Assembly: GCA_007119345.1 (NCBI GenBank)
Contig: SKPV01000130.1
Span: 1-22,253 of the forward strand
Length of the DNA stretch: 22,253 nt
Direction of reading: 5' to 3'
From: Halovivax sp.
Lineage (GTDB): Archaea; Halobacteriota; Halobacteria; Halobacteriales; Natrialbaceae
The translations under genes were made by a program, and so were the position numbers. How positions within the stretch are numbered: position 1 is the stretch's first letter; every line of letters begins with the position of its first letter. Positions 14,623 to 22,251 of the stretch are shown one piece after another. The notes under the pieces were generated by a model. That model did no database searches, was not told where the DNA came from, and saw only the letters and a program-made list of their open reading frames with translations.

Positions 14623-14644
14623 CGGTCGGCCCGATCGCCGACCG
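14623..14644. promoter_or_regulatory. perfect 8-bp inverted repeat next to the kinase promoter, candidate operator
   Basis: CGGTCGGC (14623-14630) and GCCGACCG (14637-14644) are perfect inverted arms around CCGATC. The element ends one base from the TATA region, in the BRE or upstream-activator position of the kinase promoter. It could also form an RNA hairpin at the end of the purSQ transcript, but no U-run follows on that strand, so an operator is preferred. Confidence 0.5.
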
Positions 14645-14732
14645 GATGCCGTCTCGTCCGGACCGCCGCGGACGGTGAACTCGGGAGAGCGGTGACGGAT
14701 TCCGCCGGTCCCGGAGACCCACGCCGACCGGA

Positions 14733-15419
14733 TCACTCCGTCGCGCCGTCGAACGCCCGCAGGACGCCCTGCCCGTCGGTCTGTCCGACGTCCGGAAGCG
14801 TCGCCCGCTCCGGGTGAGGCATCATCACGGCGACGTGATCGTCGGCGCCGAGGACGCCCGCGACGGCGTGTTTCGACCCGTTCGGGTTGGCGTCGGCGGT
14901 CACCCGACCGTCCGCCTCGCAGTAGCGAAAGAGCACGCGACCGGCCTCCCGAAGCTCGGCGAGGCGTTCGTCGGCCACCTCGTAGCGACCCTCGCCGTGG
15001 GCGATCGGAATCCGGAGCACCTCGCCCTCCTCGTACGCCGCGGTCCAGGGCGTGTCCGCGCGCTCGACGCGGAGGTGGACGTGCTCGCACTGGAACCGGG
15101 CGCTCTCGTTGGTCGTGAAGGCGCCCTCCGTGAGGCCGGATTCGCAGCCGACCTGCGCGCCGTTGCAGATGCCCAGCACGGGGATGCCCTCGTTCGCGGC
15201 CTCGCGCACCTCCGCCAGGACGGGCGAGCGAGCGGCCATCGCGCCGGCGCGGAGGTAATCGCCGTAGGAGAAGCCGCCGGGGAGGATCACGCCCGACGTG
15301 TCGGCCGGCAACCCGTCCTCGTGCCAGACGATCTCGGCGTCGATCCCGAGGTGAGCCAGCGCGCGCTCGGCGTCCCGGTCGCAGTTCGAGCCGCCGAACC
15401 TGACGATCGAGACCGTCAT
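14733..15419 (-). CDS. purQ: phosphoribosylformylglycinamidine synthase subunit PurQ (glutaminase)
   Basis: A 228-residue class I glutamine amidotransferase subunit that releases ammonia from glutamine for FGAM synthase, the fourth step of purine synthesis, acting with PurL and PurS. The start SIVRFGGSNCDRDAERAL is typical of PurQ. The nucleophile is Cys85 in VLGICNGAQVG and the triad is completed by His202 and Glu204 in MMPHPERATLP. The GGFSYGDYLRAGAMAA oxyanion region is intact at 48-63. The start codon overlaps the purS stop by 4 bases, showing translational coupling. Length is normal for the stand-alone subunit. The purL gene is not in the window. Confidence 0.97.
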   Translation of the reverse strand: MTVSIVRFGGSNCDRDAERALAHLGIDAEIVWHEDGLPADTSGVILPGGFSYGDYLRAGAMAARSPVLAEVREAANEGIPVLGICNGAQVGCESGLTEGAFTTNESARFQCEHVHLRVERADTPWTAAYEEGEVLRIPIAHGEGRYEVADERLAELREAGRVLFRYCEADGRVTADANPNGSKHAVAGVLGADDHVAVMMPHPERATLPDVGQTDGQGVLRAFDGATE

Positions 15420-15667
15420 CGCTCCTCGACGTCGACCTCGTAGTCGTGGATGGTCGGGTTGGCGAGCAGGCGCTCGGCCATCTCGTCGGCGCGATCGGCC
15501 GCGGCCGCCGCGTCCTCGGCCTCCAGGTCGATCTCGAAGCGGTCGGCCGATCGCAGCGACTCGAGTTCGAAGCCGAGACGCTCCAGTGCACGCTTGGTCG
15601 TCTCGGCCTCCGGGTCCAGAACCCCGCGCTTGAGGCGGACGGTCACCGTCGCGGTATAGGCGGACAT
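15416..15667 (-). CDS. purS: phosphoribosylformylglycinamidine synthase subunit PurS
   Basis: An 83-residue subunit that bridges PurQ and PurL in the FGAM synthase complex. Typical features are YTATVTVRLKRGVLDPEAETT at the start, RALERLGFELESLRSADRFEI in the middle and a C-terminal ANPTIHDYEVDVEE strand. The whole small alpha/beta domain is present. The ATG at 15667 is chosen because family members start at MSAYTATV and the promoter lies 24-39 bases upstream; an in-frame ATG nine codons earlier would overlap the promoter. The stop overlaps the start of purQ by 4 bases. The operon is therefore purS-purQ, transcribed towards the kinase. Confidence 0.96.
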   Translation of the reverse strand: MSAYTATVTVRLKRGVLDPEAETTKRALERLGFELESLRSADRFEIDLEAEDAAAAADRADEMAERLLANPTIHDYEVDVEER

Positions 15668-15690
15668 TACCTGAAGGCGGGCGAGCGGGC

Positions 15691-15706
15691 TCAAAAACGC
15701 TTTCGG
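15691..15706 (-). promoter_or_regulatory. BRE/TATA promoter of purSQ
   Basis: On the minus strand CCGAAAGCGTTTTTGA joins a BRE-like CCGAAAG to a T-rich box, ending 24 bases before the ATG at 15667. The spacing is right for a leaderless mRNA. It separates purSQ from the Liv operon upstream on the same strand. Confidence 0.55.
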
Positions 15707-15757
15707 GTTGGGAGCGAAGTCGAGCGCGAGCGTGGCCTCGGAGTGACGAGCGAGGAA

Positions 15758-15772
15758 CGAAGCGACCCGCGA
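15758..15772. repeat. 15-bp word shared with the 678-1035 spacer
   Basis: CGAAGCGACCCGCGA is identical to 895-909 about 15 kb away. The surrounding spacer (15710-15850) is rich in GAGCG and GCGAG words like the first one. It may be part of a dispersed haloarchaeal intergenic repeat; two copies are not enough to define it. Confidence 0.4.
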
Positions 15773-15853
15773 GCAGCAAGAGGATGGTCAAGTGAACCGC
15801 CTCGGTGGTGCGAGCGGCGACCGCAGGGTGCCGCGAGGAGCGATCCGGGCTCG

Positions 15854-16687
15854 CTACCCGCCGAGGTAGAGCTCCGACACCTGGGGATTGTCGAGCAGCT
15901 CGTCGGCCGGGCCCTCGAACCGGACCGTCCCCTGATCGAGAACGTAGCCCCGATCCGAGATGGCGAGCCCGTCGCGAGCGTTCTGCTCGACCATCAGGAC
16001 CGAGGTCCCCATGTCGTTGACGGTGCGAACGTTCTCGAACACTTCGTCGACGATCGAGGGGGCGAGACCGGCCGACGGTTCATCGACGAACAGCACGTCG
16101 GGTTCCATCACGAGCGCCCTGGCCAGCGCGAGCACCTGTCGCTGGCCACCGGAGAGCGTCTTCGCCTTCGCGCGTCGCTTTTCGTCGAGGATCGAGAAGC
16201 GGTCGTACAGCGTCTCGATCACGGACCCGAGACCGGACTCGCGGGCGACCCCGCCCATCCGAAGGTTCTCCTCGACGGTCAGCGAGCCGAACACGTTGTC
16301 GGTCTGGGGAACGAACCCCAGGCCCATCCGGACGAGGTCGGCCGGTTCGGTCCCGCCGATCGGTTCGCCGTCGAAGTAGACCTCTCCGGACCACGGTGCG
16401 TTCAGCCCGAAGGCCGTTCGGAGGACGGTGGACTTGCCCGCGCCGTTCGGACCGATCAGACAGACGATCTCCTCCCCCCCGAGGTGCACGGAGAGGTCGT
16501 ACAGCACCTGCAGCTCGCCGTAGCCGCTGTCGACGTCCTCCAGCGCGAGGACGGCGTCGCGGGGGACGTCCTCGGTCGGCGCGAGTCGATCGTCGGCGGT
16601 CGCGGTTCGCGCGGGCGTCGACGACGCTCCCTGCGAGCCGCCGTCGGCGCGGTACGGCTCGGAGTGCCGGCGCCGGTGTCGGTCCAT
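15854..16687 (-). CDS. livF: branched-chain amino acid-type ABC transporter ATP-binding protein (LivF)
   Basis: A 277-residue ATPase on the cytoplasmic side of the importer. The ABC domain starts near residue 46 (VLALEDVDSGYGELQVLYDL): Walker A GPNGAGKST at 79-87, Q-loop VPQTDNVFG at 126-134, signature LSGGQRQ at 178-184, Walker B VLFVDEP at 198-204. The switch position reads VEQNARDGL with Gln, which is normal for LivF. The GYGELQVL and RGYVLDQG stretches separate LivF from LivG. Residues 1-45 are a basic and then Ser/Thr/Ala-rich extension not usual for the family; no ATG, GTG or TTG lies between it and the domain, so it is probably real. Its ATG shares one base with the livG stop (TGATG), so translation is coupled. 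It is the last gene of the operon. Confidence 0.93.
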   Translation of the reverse strand: MDRHRRRHSEPYRADGGSQGASSTPARTATADDRLAPTEDVPRDAVLALEDVDSGYGELQVLYDLSVHLGGEEIVCLIGPNGAGKSTVLRTAFGLNAPWSGEVYFDGEPIGGTEPADLVRMGLGFVPQTDNVFGSLTVEENLRMGGVARESGLGSVIETLYDRFSILDEKRRAKAKTLSGGQRQVLALARALVMEPDVLFVDEPSAGLAPSIVDEVFENVRTVNDMGTSVLMVEQNARDGLAISDRGYVLDQGTVRFEGPADELLDNPQVSELYLGG

Positions 16688-17493
16688 CACGCGCCACCTC
16701 CGAGGTACGCGTCGACGACTCGATCGTCGGACCGAACCGTTTCGGGCGATCCTTCGAGCAGCACTTTCCCCTGGTCGAGGACGACGATCGGGTCGGCGAG
16801 ATTCATGATGAAGCTCATGTCGTGTTCGATGATGAGGAAGGTCTGGCCCTCCTCGTTGAGCTCGCGGACGAACCGTGCGAGTTTGTTCGCGAGCGTCGGG
16901 TTGACCCCCGCGACCGGTTCGTCGAGCAGGAGGATCTCCGGGTCCGCCATCAGCGCGCGGGCCATCTCGACGAGCTTCGACTGCCCGCCCGACAGTTCGG
17001 TGGCCGGCGCTCGCGCGAGGTGATCGATCTCGAACCGTTCGAGCATCGCCTCCGCCCGTTCGACGTTCGCCCGCTCCTGTTCGGTCACGGCCCCCGGCGA
17101 GGTGAACAGCGGAAGGATCGACTCGCCCAGCTGTCGCTGCGGGCCGACGAGCATGGCCTCGCGGACGGTCATGCCCTCGAGCCGTCGCGGCGTCTGGAAC
17201 GTGCGGACGAGTCCCTCCCGGGCGATCTCGTACGGGTTCATGTCGGTGACGTCGGTCGCGTCGACGACGACCCGACCGGCGTCCTCCTCGTAGTGCCCCG
17301 AGATGAGGTTGAACAGCGTGGACTTGCCGGCCCCGTTCGGACCGATCAGTCCCGTGATCGAGCCGCGTTCGACCTGGATGGAGACGTCGTCGGTCGCGAC
17401 GAGTCCGCCGAACGACTTGCGGAGGTCTACCGTCTCGAGGACCGGGTCCCGCTTCGTGAGGACCGCGCCGTCGTACCGATACTCCGTGCTCAC
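16687..17493 (-). CDS. livG: branched-chain amino acid-type ABC transporter ATP-binding protein (LivG)
   Basis: A 268-residue ATPase partner of LivF. Walker A GPNGAGKST is at 51-59, the GLVRTFQTPRRLEGMTV segment with the Q-loop at 94-110, signature LSGGQSK at 167-173, Walker B ILLLDEP at 187-193 followed by the VAGVNPT stretch typical of LivG, and the switch His224 in IIEHDMSFIM. The start VLETVDLRKSFGG, the insertion between Q-loop and signature, and the LVEMARALM stretch all fit the family. Length is normal for LivG. It overlaps livM by 4 bases at its start and livF by one base at its end, so the cassette is tightly coupled. Confidence 0.95.
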   Translation of the reverse strand: MSTEYRYDGAVLTKRDPVLETVDLRKSFGGLVATDDVSIQVERGSITGLIGPNGAGKSTLFNLISGHYEEDAGRVVVDATDVTDMNPYEIAREGLVRTFQTPRRLEGMTVREAMLVGPQRQLGESILPLFTSPGAVTEQERANVERAEAMLERFEIDHLARAPATELSGGQSKLVEMARALMADPEILLLDEPVAGVNPTLANKLARFVRELNEEGQTFLIIEHDMSFIMNLADPIVVLDQGKVLLEGSPETVRSDDRVVDAYLGGGA

Positions 17494-18689
17494 GCCTGCT
17501 CACCTCCGCTTCCGGCGGCTGGCCCGGCCGACGGTTCGACGTCGGCCTCGCGGTGGACGCGTCCGTCGCCTCGCTCGCCCTCGTTCGAATCCCCCTCTCG
17601 GGAATCGGGCCAGATGAGTTCGTCCCGCGGCGGCAGCATCCCCTCGGGACGGAACCGGATCACGAGGACGATGAGGACGCCGACGAGAAACAACCGGAGC
17701 GACGCGGAGTTGAGATAGGGGAAGACGCCGACGGTGGCGAGCGCCCCGCTGAGCAGGTCGAACGCCGCCGTGTCCGAGGCGAATCGGGTGCCCTGCCGGA
17801 TGGCGACGATGATGACTCCCCCGAGCAGCGCGCCCCGCTCGCTTCCGGTCCCGCCGAGGATGAGCGCGACCCAAACGTAGAACGTCTCGATGGGGAGCAA
17901 CATTCCCGGCGTGAGAAACTGGTTGTGGAAGACGTAGAGGACGCCCGCCAGCGACATGACGACGCTGCCGATGACGAACGCTTGCATCTTGAGCCGGTAA
18001 GTATTCTTCCCGAGCGCCTGCGCGAGGTCCTCGTCGGCGCGGATCGTCCGCTGCGCCCGCCCCCACGGCGAGCGGTGGATTCGGCGCGCGAACAGGATGA
18101 CGGCGGTGAGGAACGCGAGCGCGAGGAACAGCACGACCCACCGACGGCCGACCGGGAGCCACTCCAGCGGGACCGGCATGATGCTGATGCCCTGGCTCCC
18201 GGCCGTCCACTGGCGCTCGTGCAGGATGATCAGCCGGACGACTTCGGCGAGTCCGAGCGTCGCGATGGCCAGGTAGTCCGCGCGAAGCCGGAGGGTCGGG
18301 ATGCCGATCGCCACCGCGACGATCGCGGCCACGACGATCGCGAGCGGGATCGCGACCGCCGGGTGCCACCCAAGTTCGAGCGGCGACTGCGGGGACGAGA
18401 CCAGCATCGCGGCGTAGGCGCCGAGCCCGAAGAAGGCGACGACGCTGAAGTTGATGAGCCCGGCGTACCCCCACTGGATGTTCAGGCCGACCGAGAGCAG
18501 TCCGTACATCGCGATCAGGATCAACAGCCCGGCGACGTACATGACGCTGACGACCCCGGTGGCCATCCCGACGAGGAGTGACGCGACCGTCGCGAGTACC
18601 AGCGCGTAAACGACCCGATCCGCACGCTCGGCGGCGTCCCAGCGCGAGCGGATCGTCGCGACGGGATCGACCGATCCGTCGCCGCTCAT
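17490..18689 (-). CDS. livM: branched-chain amino acid-type ABC transporter permease (LivM)
   Basis: A 399-residue polytopic membrane protein forming half of the transport channel with LivH. After a soluble N-terminal segment of about 25 residues come about eight to nine helices. LivM hallmarks are MYGLLSVGLNIQWGYAGLIN near residue 60-80, PTLRLRADYLAIATLGLAEV near 130-150, SPWGRAQRTIRADEDLAQALG near 207-227, and LILGGTGSERGALLGG near 273-288. The last 40 residues or so (after RPEGMLPP) are a charged Asp/Glu/Arg/Gly-rich cytoplasmic tail that is longer than in bacterial LivM. The ATG at 18689 overlaps the stop of livH by 4 bases. Substrate choice depends on the binding protein. Confidence 0.94.
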   Translation of the reverse strand: MSGDGSVDPVATIRSRWDAAERADRVVYALVLATVASLLVGMATGVVSVMYVAGLLILIAMYGLLSVGLNIQWGYAGLINFSVVAFFGLGAYAAMLVSSPQSPLELGWHPAVAIPLAIVVAAIVAVAIGIPTLRLRADYLAIATLGLAEVVRLIILHERQWTAGSQGISIMPVPLEWLPVGRRWVVLFLALAFLTAVILFARRIHRSPWGRAQRTIRADEDLAQALGKNTYRLKMQAFVIGSVVMSLAGVLYVFHNQFLTPGMLLPIETFYVWVALILGGTGSERGALLGGVIIVAIRQGTRFASDTAAFDLLSGALATVGVFPYLNSASLRLFLVGVLIVLVIRFRPEGMLPPRDELIWPDSREGDSNEGERGDGRVHREADVEPSAGPAAGSGGEQA

Positions 18690-19597
18690 TCGACGTCACC
18701 TCCGAGGATGCCCGAAGGGCGCACGAGCAGGATCACGACCAGCAGCACGAACGCGACGGCCGCGTTGTACTCGGTGCCGATGTAGGGGATCGCCGGCGTC
18801 AGTTCGTGGGCCATGCCGATCGCGAACCCGCCGAGCATCGCCCCGTAGACCGACCCGATCCCGCCGAGGATCACCGCCGCGAAGATCAACAGCAGGAGCT
18901 CGAACCCCATCCGCGGCGTGACGAGCGTGTCGAGGCCGAGGAAGACGCCGCCCGCGGCCGCCAGGGCGCCCCCGATGATCCACATCGCAAGGACGACCTC
19001 CCGCGTCCGGATGCCGGCCACGCGAGCGAGTTCCGCGTTGTCGGCCATCGCGCGCATCTTCCGGCCCAGCGTCGTGTACTGCAACAGCGCGTGAAGCGAG
19101 ACGACGAGCAGGATCGTCGTCAGGACGATGACGAGGTCGCGGACGGTGACCGCGACGCCGAACGCCTCGTCGATCCACTCGATGCGACCGCCCCGGCTCA
19201 TCGGGTAGGTTCGCTGCCCCGAGCCGAACTGCATCATCAGCAGCGCCCGGTAGGCGAGCGCGACGCCGATGCTCGTGATGAGCAGGCCGATCGGGTCGGC
19301 GTCGAGCGGGCGATACACGAGGTACTCCGTCGCCACGACGACGACGACGGCCACGAGCATCCCGACGGCGAGCGCGCCGAAGAACCACAGCGGGAATCCG
19401 GCGACGGCGGCCCCCGGTGCGTGCGACTGGATCGCCGGCGCCGCGACGATTGCGCCGAACGCGCCCACGGCCATGGTGTCGCCGTGGGCGAAGTTGGCGA
19501 AGTTGCCGATGCTGTACACCAGCGAGAGCCCGATCGACGCCAGGATGATGATGCACGAGTAGACGACGCCGTTGACGAACAGTTGTGCGAGCGACAC
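18686..19597 (-). CDS. livH: branched-chain amino acid-type ABC transporter permease (LivH)
   Basis: A 303-residue polytopic permease, partner of LivM. Characteristic stretches are LFVNGVVYSCIIILASIGLS at the N-terminus, YSIGNFANFAHGDTMAVGAFGA near 28-49, the TTLGRKMRAMADNAELARVAG loop near 172-193 that couples to the ATPases, and AVILGGIGSVYGAMLGGFAIG near 240-260, with RPSGILG at the end. Eight or so hydrophobic helices can be counted. Length is typical. It lies 142 bases downstream of the binding-protein gene. No strong TATA box is seen within 30 bases upstream, so it is probably transcribed from the livK promoter by read-through, although AGGTTATCGTA at about 19681-19691 could be a weaker start. 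Confidence 0.94.
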   Translation of the reverse strand: MSLAQLFVNGVVYSCIIILASIGLSLVYSIGNFANFAHGDTMAVGAFGAIVAAPAIQSHAPGAAVAGFPLWFFGALAVGMLVAVVVVVATEYLVYRPLDADPIGLLITSIGVALAYRALLMMQFGSGQRTYPMSRGGRIEWIDEAFGVAVTVRDLVIVLTTILLVVSLHALLQYTTLGRKMRAMADNAELARVAGIRTREVVLAMWIIGGALAAAGGVFLGLDTLVTPRMGFELLLLIFAAVILGGIGSVYGAMLGGFAIGMAHELTPAIPYIGTEYNAAVAFVLLVVILLVRPSGILGGDVE

Positions 19598-19739
19598 TAC
19601 GATTCCCCCTCCGTAGTCCGGTTCCTGCCGGGACGTCCGGCCCGCGGGCCGTCGACCCGAACGAACGTTTCGAGATTCATGTACGATAACCTGGTCTTCG
19701 GTGTGCGTGCTTCCCGCGAAAGTTCCGCCCGAACGGGGC

Positions 19740-20948
19740 TCAACTCGTGATGTAGTCGCCCCAGACGTACTCGTGATCCTCGACCCGGTAGATCCGGTAG
19801 TTCCCCGGCGGATCGCCGTTCTCGTCCAGGTCGATCGGTCCGGAGACGCCCTGGTAGTTGATGTCGTCCGGGCCGCCGTCCTCGAGGAGCTCCTTCGCCT
19901 CCTCGAAGGTCGATACGTCCTCGCCCTCCGGTCGCGTTACGTCGCGGACGACCTCGCCGATCGCCTCGCCCGAGAACTCGTCGGCGGCCTCGATCGCGAT
20001 GGCCGACACCAGGAACGCGTCGTACGCGTACGCCGCCCAGACGGTCGGCGACTCGCCGTACTCGTCCTCGAATCGACTCTCGAAGTTCTGGTAGTTGGTC
20101 TGGTCCTCGCTGGCCGCCTCGGTGATCCCCGTGAGCCCGTTCTGGCTCCCAGGTTCGGTGTTCGTGAGGATCTCGTCGGCGATCGTCGACTCGGCGCCGT
20201 AGTAGTCCACGTCCTCGTAGTAGCCTTGGTCGTACGCCTCGTTGACCATCACCGTCACCTCGTCGGCGTACGTGATGAACAGCCAGGCGCTCACCCCTGA
20301 TCCCGCCATGTCAGAGAGTTCGCCCCGGTACGACGAGCCCTCGGGTTCGTGCGGTTCGTTGTACGCGACCTCCCCCGCGAACGAGTCGTCGAAGACCGTC
20401 GCCAGCGAGTCCCCGTAGTCGTTGTTAATCCAGCTCACCGCGACCGAGTCGTGGCCCTCGTCGGAGATCAGGTCCGCGAGCGCGGCGCCCTTCGCGGCGC
20501 CCGACGGGCTGATCCGGAGCAGGTTCGGCCGCTCCGTCAACACCGCACCCGTGCTGTTCTGGGAGATGTGAACGACGTCGGTCCCGTCGACGACCGAGTC
20601 GTGGATAGACATCGACGCGCCGGATCCGACGGAACCGATCACCAGCGGAACTCCGTCCTGGTTGACGAGTTTGTCCGCCGCGGCGACCGCTTCCCCTTCG
20701 GTCGATTCGTCGTCCTCCCGTATGATCGAGAGCTCCTCGCCGCGGAGGCCCGCGGCGTTGATGTCCTCGAGGGCGAGTTCCATTCCGCGCTCGTTTCGCT
20801 CCCCGTAGGGAGCCAGCGACCCCGAGATGGAGTCGACCATCCCGATCTCGTATCCGTCGTCGTCGCCGAGACATCCCGCCACCGAAACGATCCCCGCGGC
20901 ACCCACCGTCGCACAGAACGCCCTCCTTGAGATGTTTTGCCTTACCAT
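19740..20948 (-). CDS. livK: ABC transporter substrate-binding lipoprotein, LivK/Leu-Ile-Val type
   Basis: A 402-residue exported binding protein. The signal has the Tat motif SRRAF (7-11), a hydrophobic stretch and a lipobox VAGC with Cys26, so the protein should be lipid-anchored outside the cell. After an acidic linker the type I periplasmic-binding fold begins (YEIGMVDSISGSLAPYGERN), with ELALEDINAAG-like and DKLVNQDGVPLVIGSVGSGA segments typical of the LIV family, SQNSTGAVL and AYDAFLVSAIAIEAA further on. The ligand could be a branched-chain or other amino acid, or an amide such as urea; the sequence alone does not decide. The ATG at 20948 is fixed by the signal peptide. As first gene of the K-H-M-G-F order it probably drives the operon, with higher expression of the binding protein. 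Confidence 0.93.
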   Translation of the reverse strand: MVRQNISRRAFCATVGAAGIVSVAGCLGDDDGYEIGMVDSISGSLAPYGERNERGMELALEDINAAGLRGEELSIIREDDESTEGEAVAAADKLVNQDGVPLVIGSVGSGASMSIHDSVVDGTDVVHISQNSTGAVLTERPNLLRISPSGAAKGAALADLISDEGHDSVAVSWINNDYGDSLATVFDDSFAGEVAYNEPHEPEGSSYRGELSDMAGSGVSAWLFITYADEVTVMVNEAYDQGYYEDVDYYGAESTIADEILTNTEPGSQNGLTGITEAASEDQTNYQNFESRFEDEYGESPTVWAAYAYDAFLVSAIAIEAADEFSGEAIGEVVRDVTRPEGEDVSTFEEAKELLEDGGPDDINYQGVSGPIDLDENGDPPGNYRIYRVEDHEYVWGDYITS

Positions 20949-20969
20949 AGTGAGTGAGTATATCGAGAC

Positions 20970-20980
20970 GACTTAATGAT
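20970..20980 (-). promoter_or_regulatory. candidate TATA box of the Liv operon
   Basis: On the minus strand ATCATTAAGTC lies 22-32 bases before the ATG at 20948. A second AT-rich word, GATATACT (about 20957-20964), is nearer the start and less likely to be the TATA box. Confidence 0.4.
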
Positions 20981-21124
20981 TTGGATGACGAACGTGACCG
21001 GAACGAGAGACGTGTCACCGGCGGACGAGAGCGTGCCCGCCGCGCCGGAAGCGGCCGGTCGAACGTCGGCCCGCCGAGCCGGCGTCTTCGACCGTCGATC
21101 ACCAATCTTACGCCGATGGGAGGG

Positions 21125-21133
21125 CTTTTATTC
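21125..21133 (+). promoter_or_regulatory. candidate TATA box of purU
   Basis: CTTTTATTC is the best TATA-like stretch in the 251-base spacer between livK and purU. It lies 67-75 bases before the ATG at 21200, implying a leader of about 45 bases, unlike most genes here. No clear Shine-Dalgarno sequence precedes the start. Confidence 0.4.
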
Positions 21134-21199
21134 GACCTCGTCCTCGAAGCCGTTGATGACGGTTGCTCCCCCGCTCGAGTACCGGCGACGGTGGTCCCG

Positions 21200-22138
21200 A
21201 TGACGAGCGACGTGACCGAAATCACGGTCATCGGAGACGACGACACCGGACTGGTCGCGCGCGTGACCAGCCTGCTCTTCGAACGCGGGATCAACATCGA
21301 GGACCTCGATCAGGCGGTCCGGGACGGCGTCTTCCGGATGTACCTCGCCGTCGACACCGCCGAGATGGTCTGTACGGAGGCGAAGCTCCGCGCCGACCTG
21401 CACGGTCTCGGCGACGAGCTCGGCCTCGACGTCCAGGTCCGCTTTCCGGCCGACCGCGAGACCCAGCAGATCGCCGTGCTGGTCACGGCCGAGAGTCACT
21501 GCCTGGAGGCGCTGTTCGAGGCGTGGGCCAACGACGACCTCGGCGCCGACATCGGCGTCGTCATCGGCAACCACGGCTCGCTCGAACCGCTGGCCGACCA
21601 CTACGGGATCCCCTTCCACGACGTCGGCACTGAGACCGGCGAGGTCGACGAGGCCGAGCTGCTCGACCTGCTCGCGAGCTACGACGCCGACCTCATCGTA
21701 CTCGCCCGGTTCATGCGGATACTGAGTCCCAACGTCGTCTTCCGGTACGAGGACCGCATCATCAACGTCCACCCCTCGCTGCTTCCGGCGTTTCCCGGCG
21801 CCGAGGCCTACCGCCAGGCGCTGGAATCGGGCGTCCGCGTCGCCGGCGTCACGGCCCACTACGTCACGACGGATCTCGACCAGGGGCCGATCATCACCCA
21901 GCGCGCGTTCGACGTCCCCGACGACGCCGAGCTCGGCGAGCTGAAAGAGCGCGGCCAGCCCCTCGAGGCCGACGCGCTGCTCGAGGCCGTCCGGCTCCAC
22001 CTCAACGGCGACGTCTCCGTCCACCGCGGGCGCACCACGGTTCGCGAGAACGCCGACCGCTACCAGCTCGGACTGCCCGAGGAAGCGCGCGCCGCGAATC
22101 CGGATCGACCGGTCGACGGGATAGTGAGCGAGGATTGA
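21200..22138 (+). CDS. purU: formyltetrahydrofolate deformylase (PurU family)
   Basis: A 312-residue cytoplasmic protein. Residues 1-80 form an ACT-type regulatory domain (EITVIGDDDTGLVARVTSLL); residues about 88-270 are a formyltransferase fold. The catalytic triad is Asn189, His191 (INVHPSLLPAFPG) and Asp227 (TTDLDQGPII), with the 36-residue His-Asp spacing of the GART superfamily. LARFMRILSP and IGNHGSLEPLA are typical of PurU. The reaction is formyl-THF to THF plus formate, balancing the one-carbon pool and feeding formate-dependent purine steps. In some haloarchaea such proteins may instead act as the transformylase PurN; sequence alone does not settle it. After residue 271 there is a tail of about 40 residues. 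The ATG at 21200 is chosen because the ACT domain starts here and family members begin so. Its TGA is the first triplet of a tandem repeat. Confidence 0.93.
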   Translation: MTSDVTEITVIGDDDTGLVARVTSLLFERGINIEDLDQAVRDGVFRMYLAVDTAEMVCTEAKLRADLHGLGDELGLDVQVRFPADRETQQIAVLVTAESHCLEALFEAWANDDLGADIGVVIGNHGSLEPLADHYGIPFHDVGTETGEVDEAELLDLLASYDADLIVLARFMRILSPNVVFRYEDRIINVHPSLLPAFPGAEAYRQALESGVRVAGVTAHYVTTDLDQGPIITQRAFDVPDDAELGELKERGQPLEADALLEAVRLHLNGDVSVHRGRTTVRENADRYQLGLPEEARAANPDRPVDGIVSED

Positions 22139-22243
22139 CCGATGGGCGGTTCGCGGTGACCGATGGGCGGTTCGCGGTGACCGATGGGCGGTTCGCGGTG
22201 ACCGATGGGCGGTTCGCGGTGACCGATGGGCGGTTCGCGATGA
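22136..22243. repeat. 21-bp tandem repeat, five copies
   Basis: Units start at 22139, 22160, 22181, 22202 and 22223, each opening CCGATGGGCGGTTCGC; the first four end GGTGA and the fifth has one change (GATGA). If the unit is phased from TGA, the first unit includes the purU stop codon (22136-22138). There are no spacers, so it is not CRISPR. Two reading frames stay open through the array, but no start or family-like protein supports coding. Confidence 0.95.
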
Positions 22244-22251
22244 GCGAACCG
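22231..22251. terminator. perfect hairpin closing the 21-bp repeat array
   Basis: CGGTTCGC (22231-22238), the last repeat's own bases, pairs perfectly with GCGAACCG (22244-22251) around the loop GATGA. It could end purU transcription, but the window stops two bases later, so a following T-run cannot be seen. It may also be the switch point to inverted copies of the repeat. Confidence 0.4.

Noticed and set aside
14558..14722. Longer histidine kinase start at 14722
   Set aside because: The added part is basic and Arg-rich and would span the promoter and palindrome; the receiver-like fold begins at 14557.
16000..16020. Missing switch His in LivF (Gln in its place)
   Set aside because: Gln in VEQN is the usual residue of LivF proteins, so it is not a defect.
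20954..21199. Longer PurU starting at 20954 or 21116
   Set aside because: The ACT domain starts at 21200, and the likely TATA box at 21125 lies inside the longer versions.
22136..22243. CRISPR array or coding repeat protein
   Set aside because: There are no spacers; one frame contains a stop in each unit and the open frames have no start or family match.
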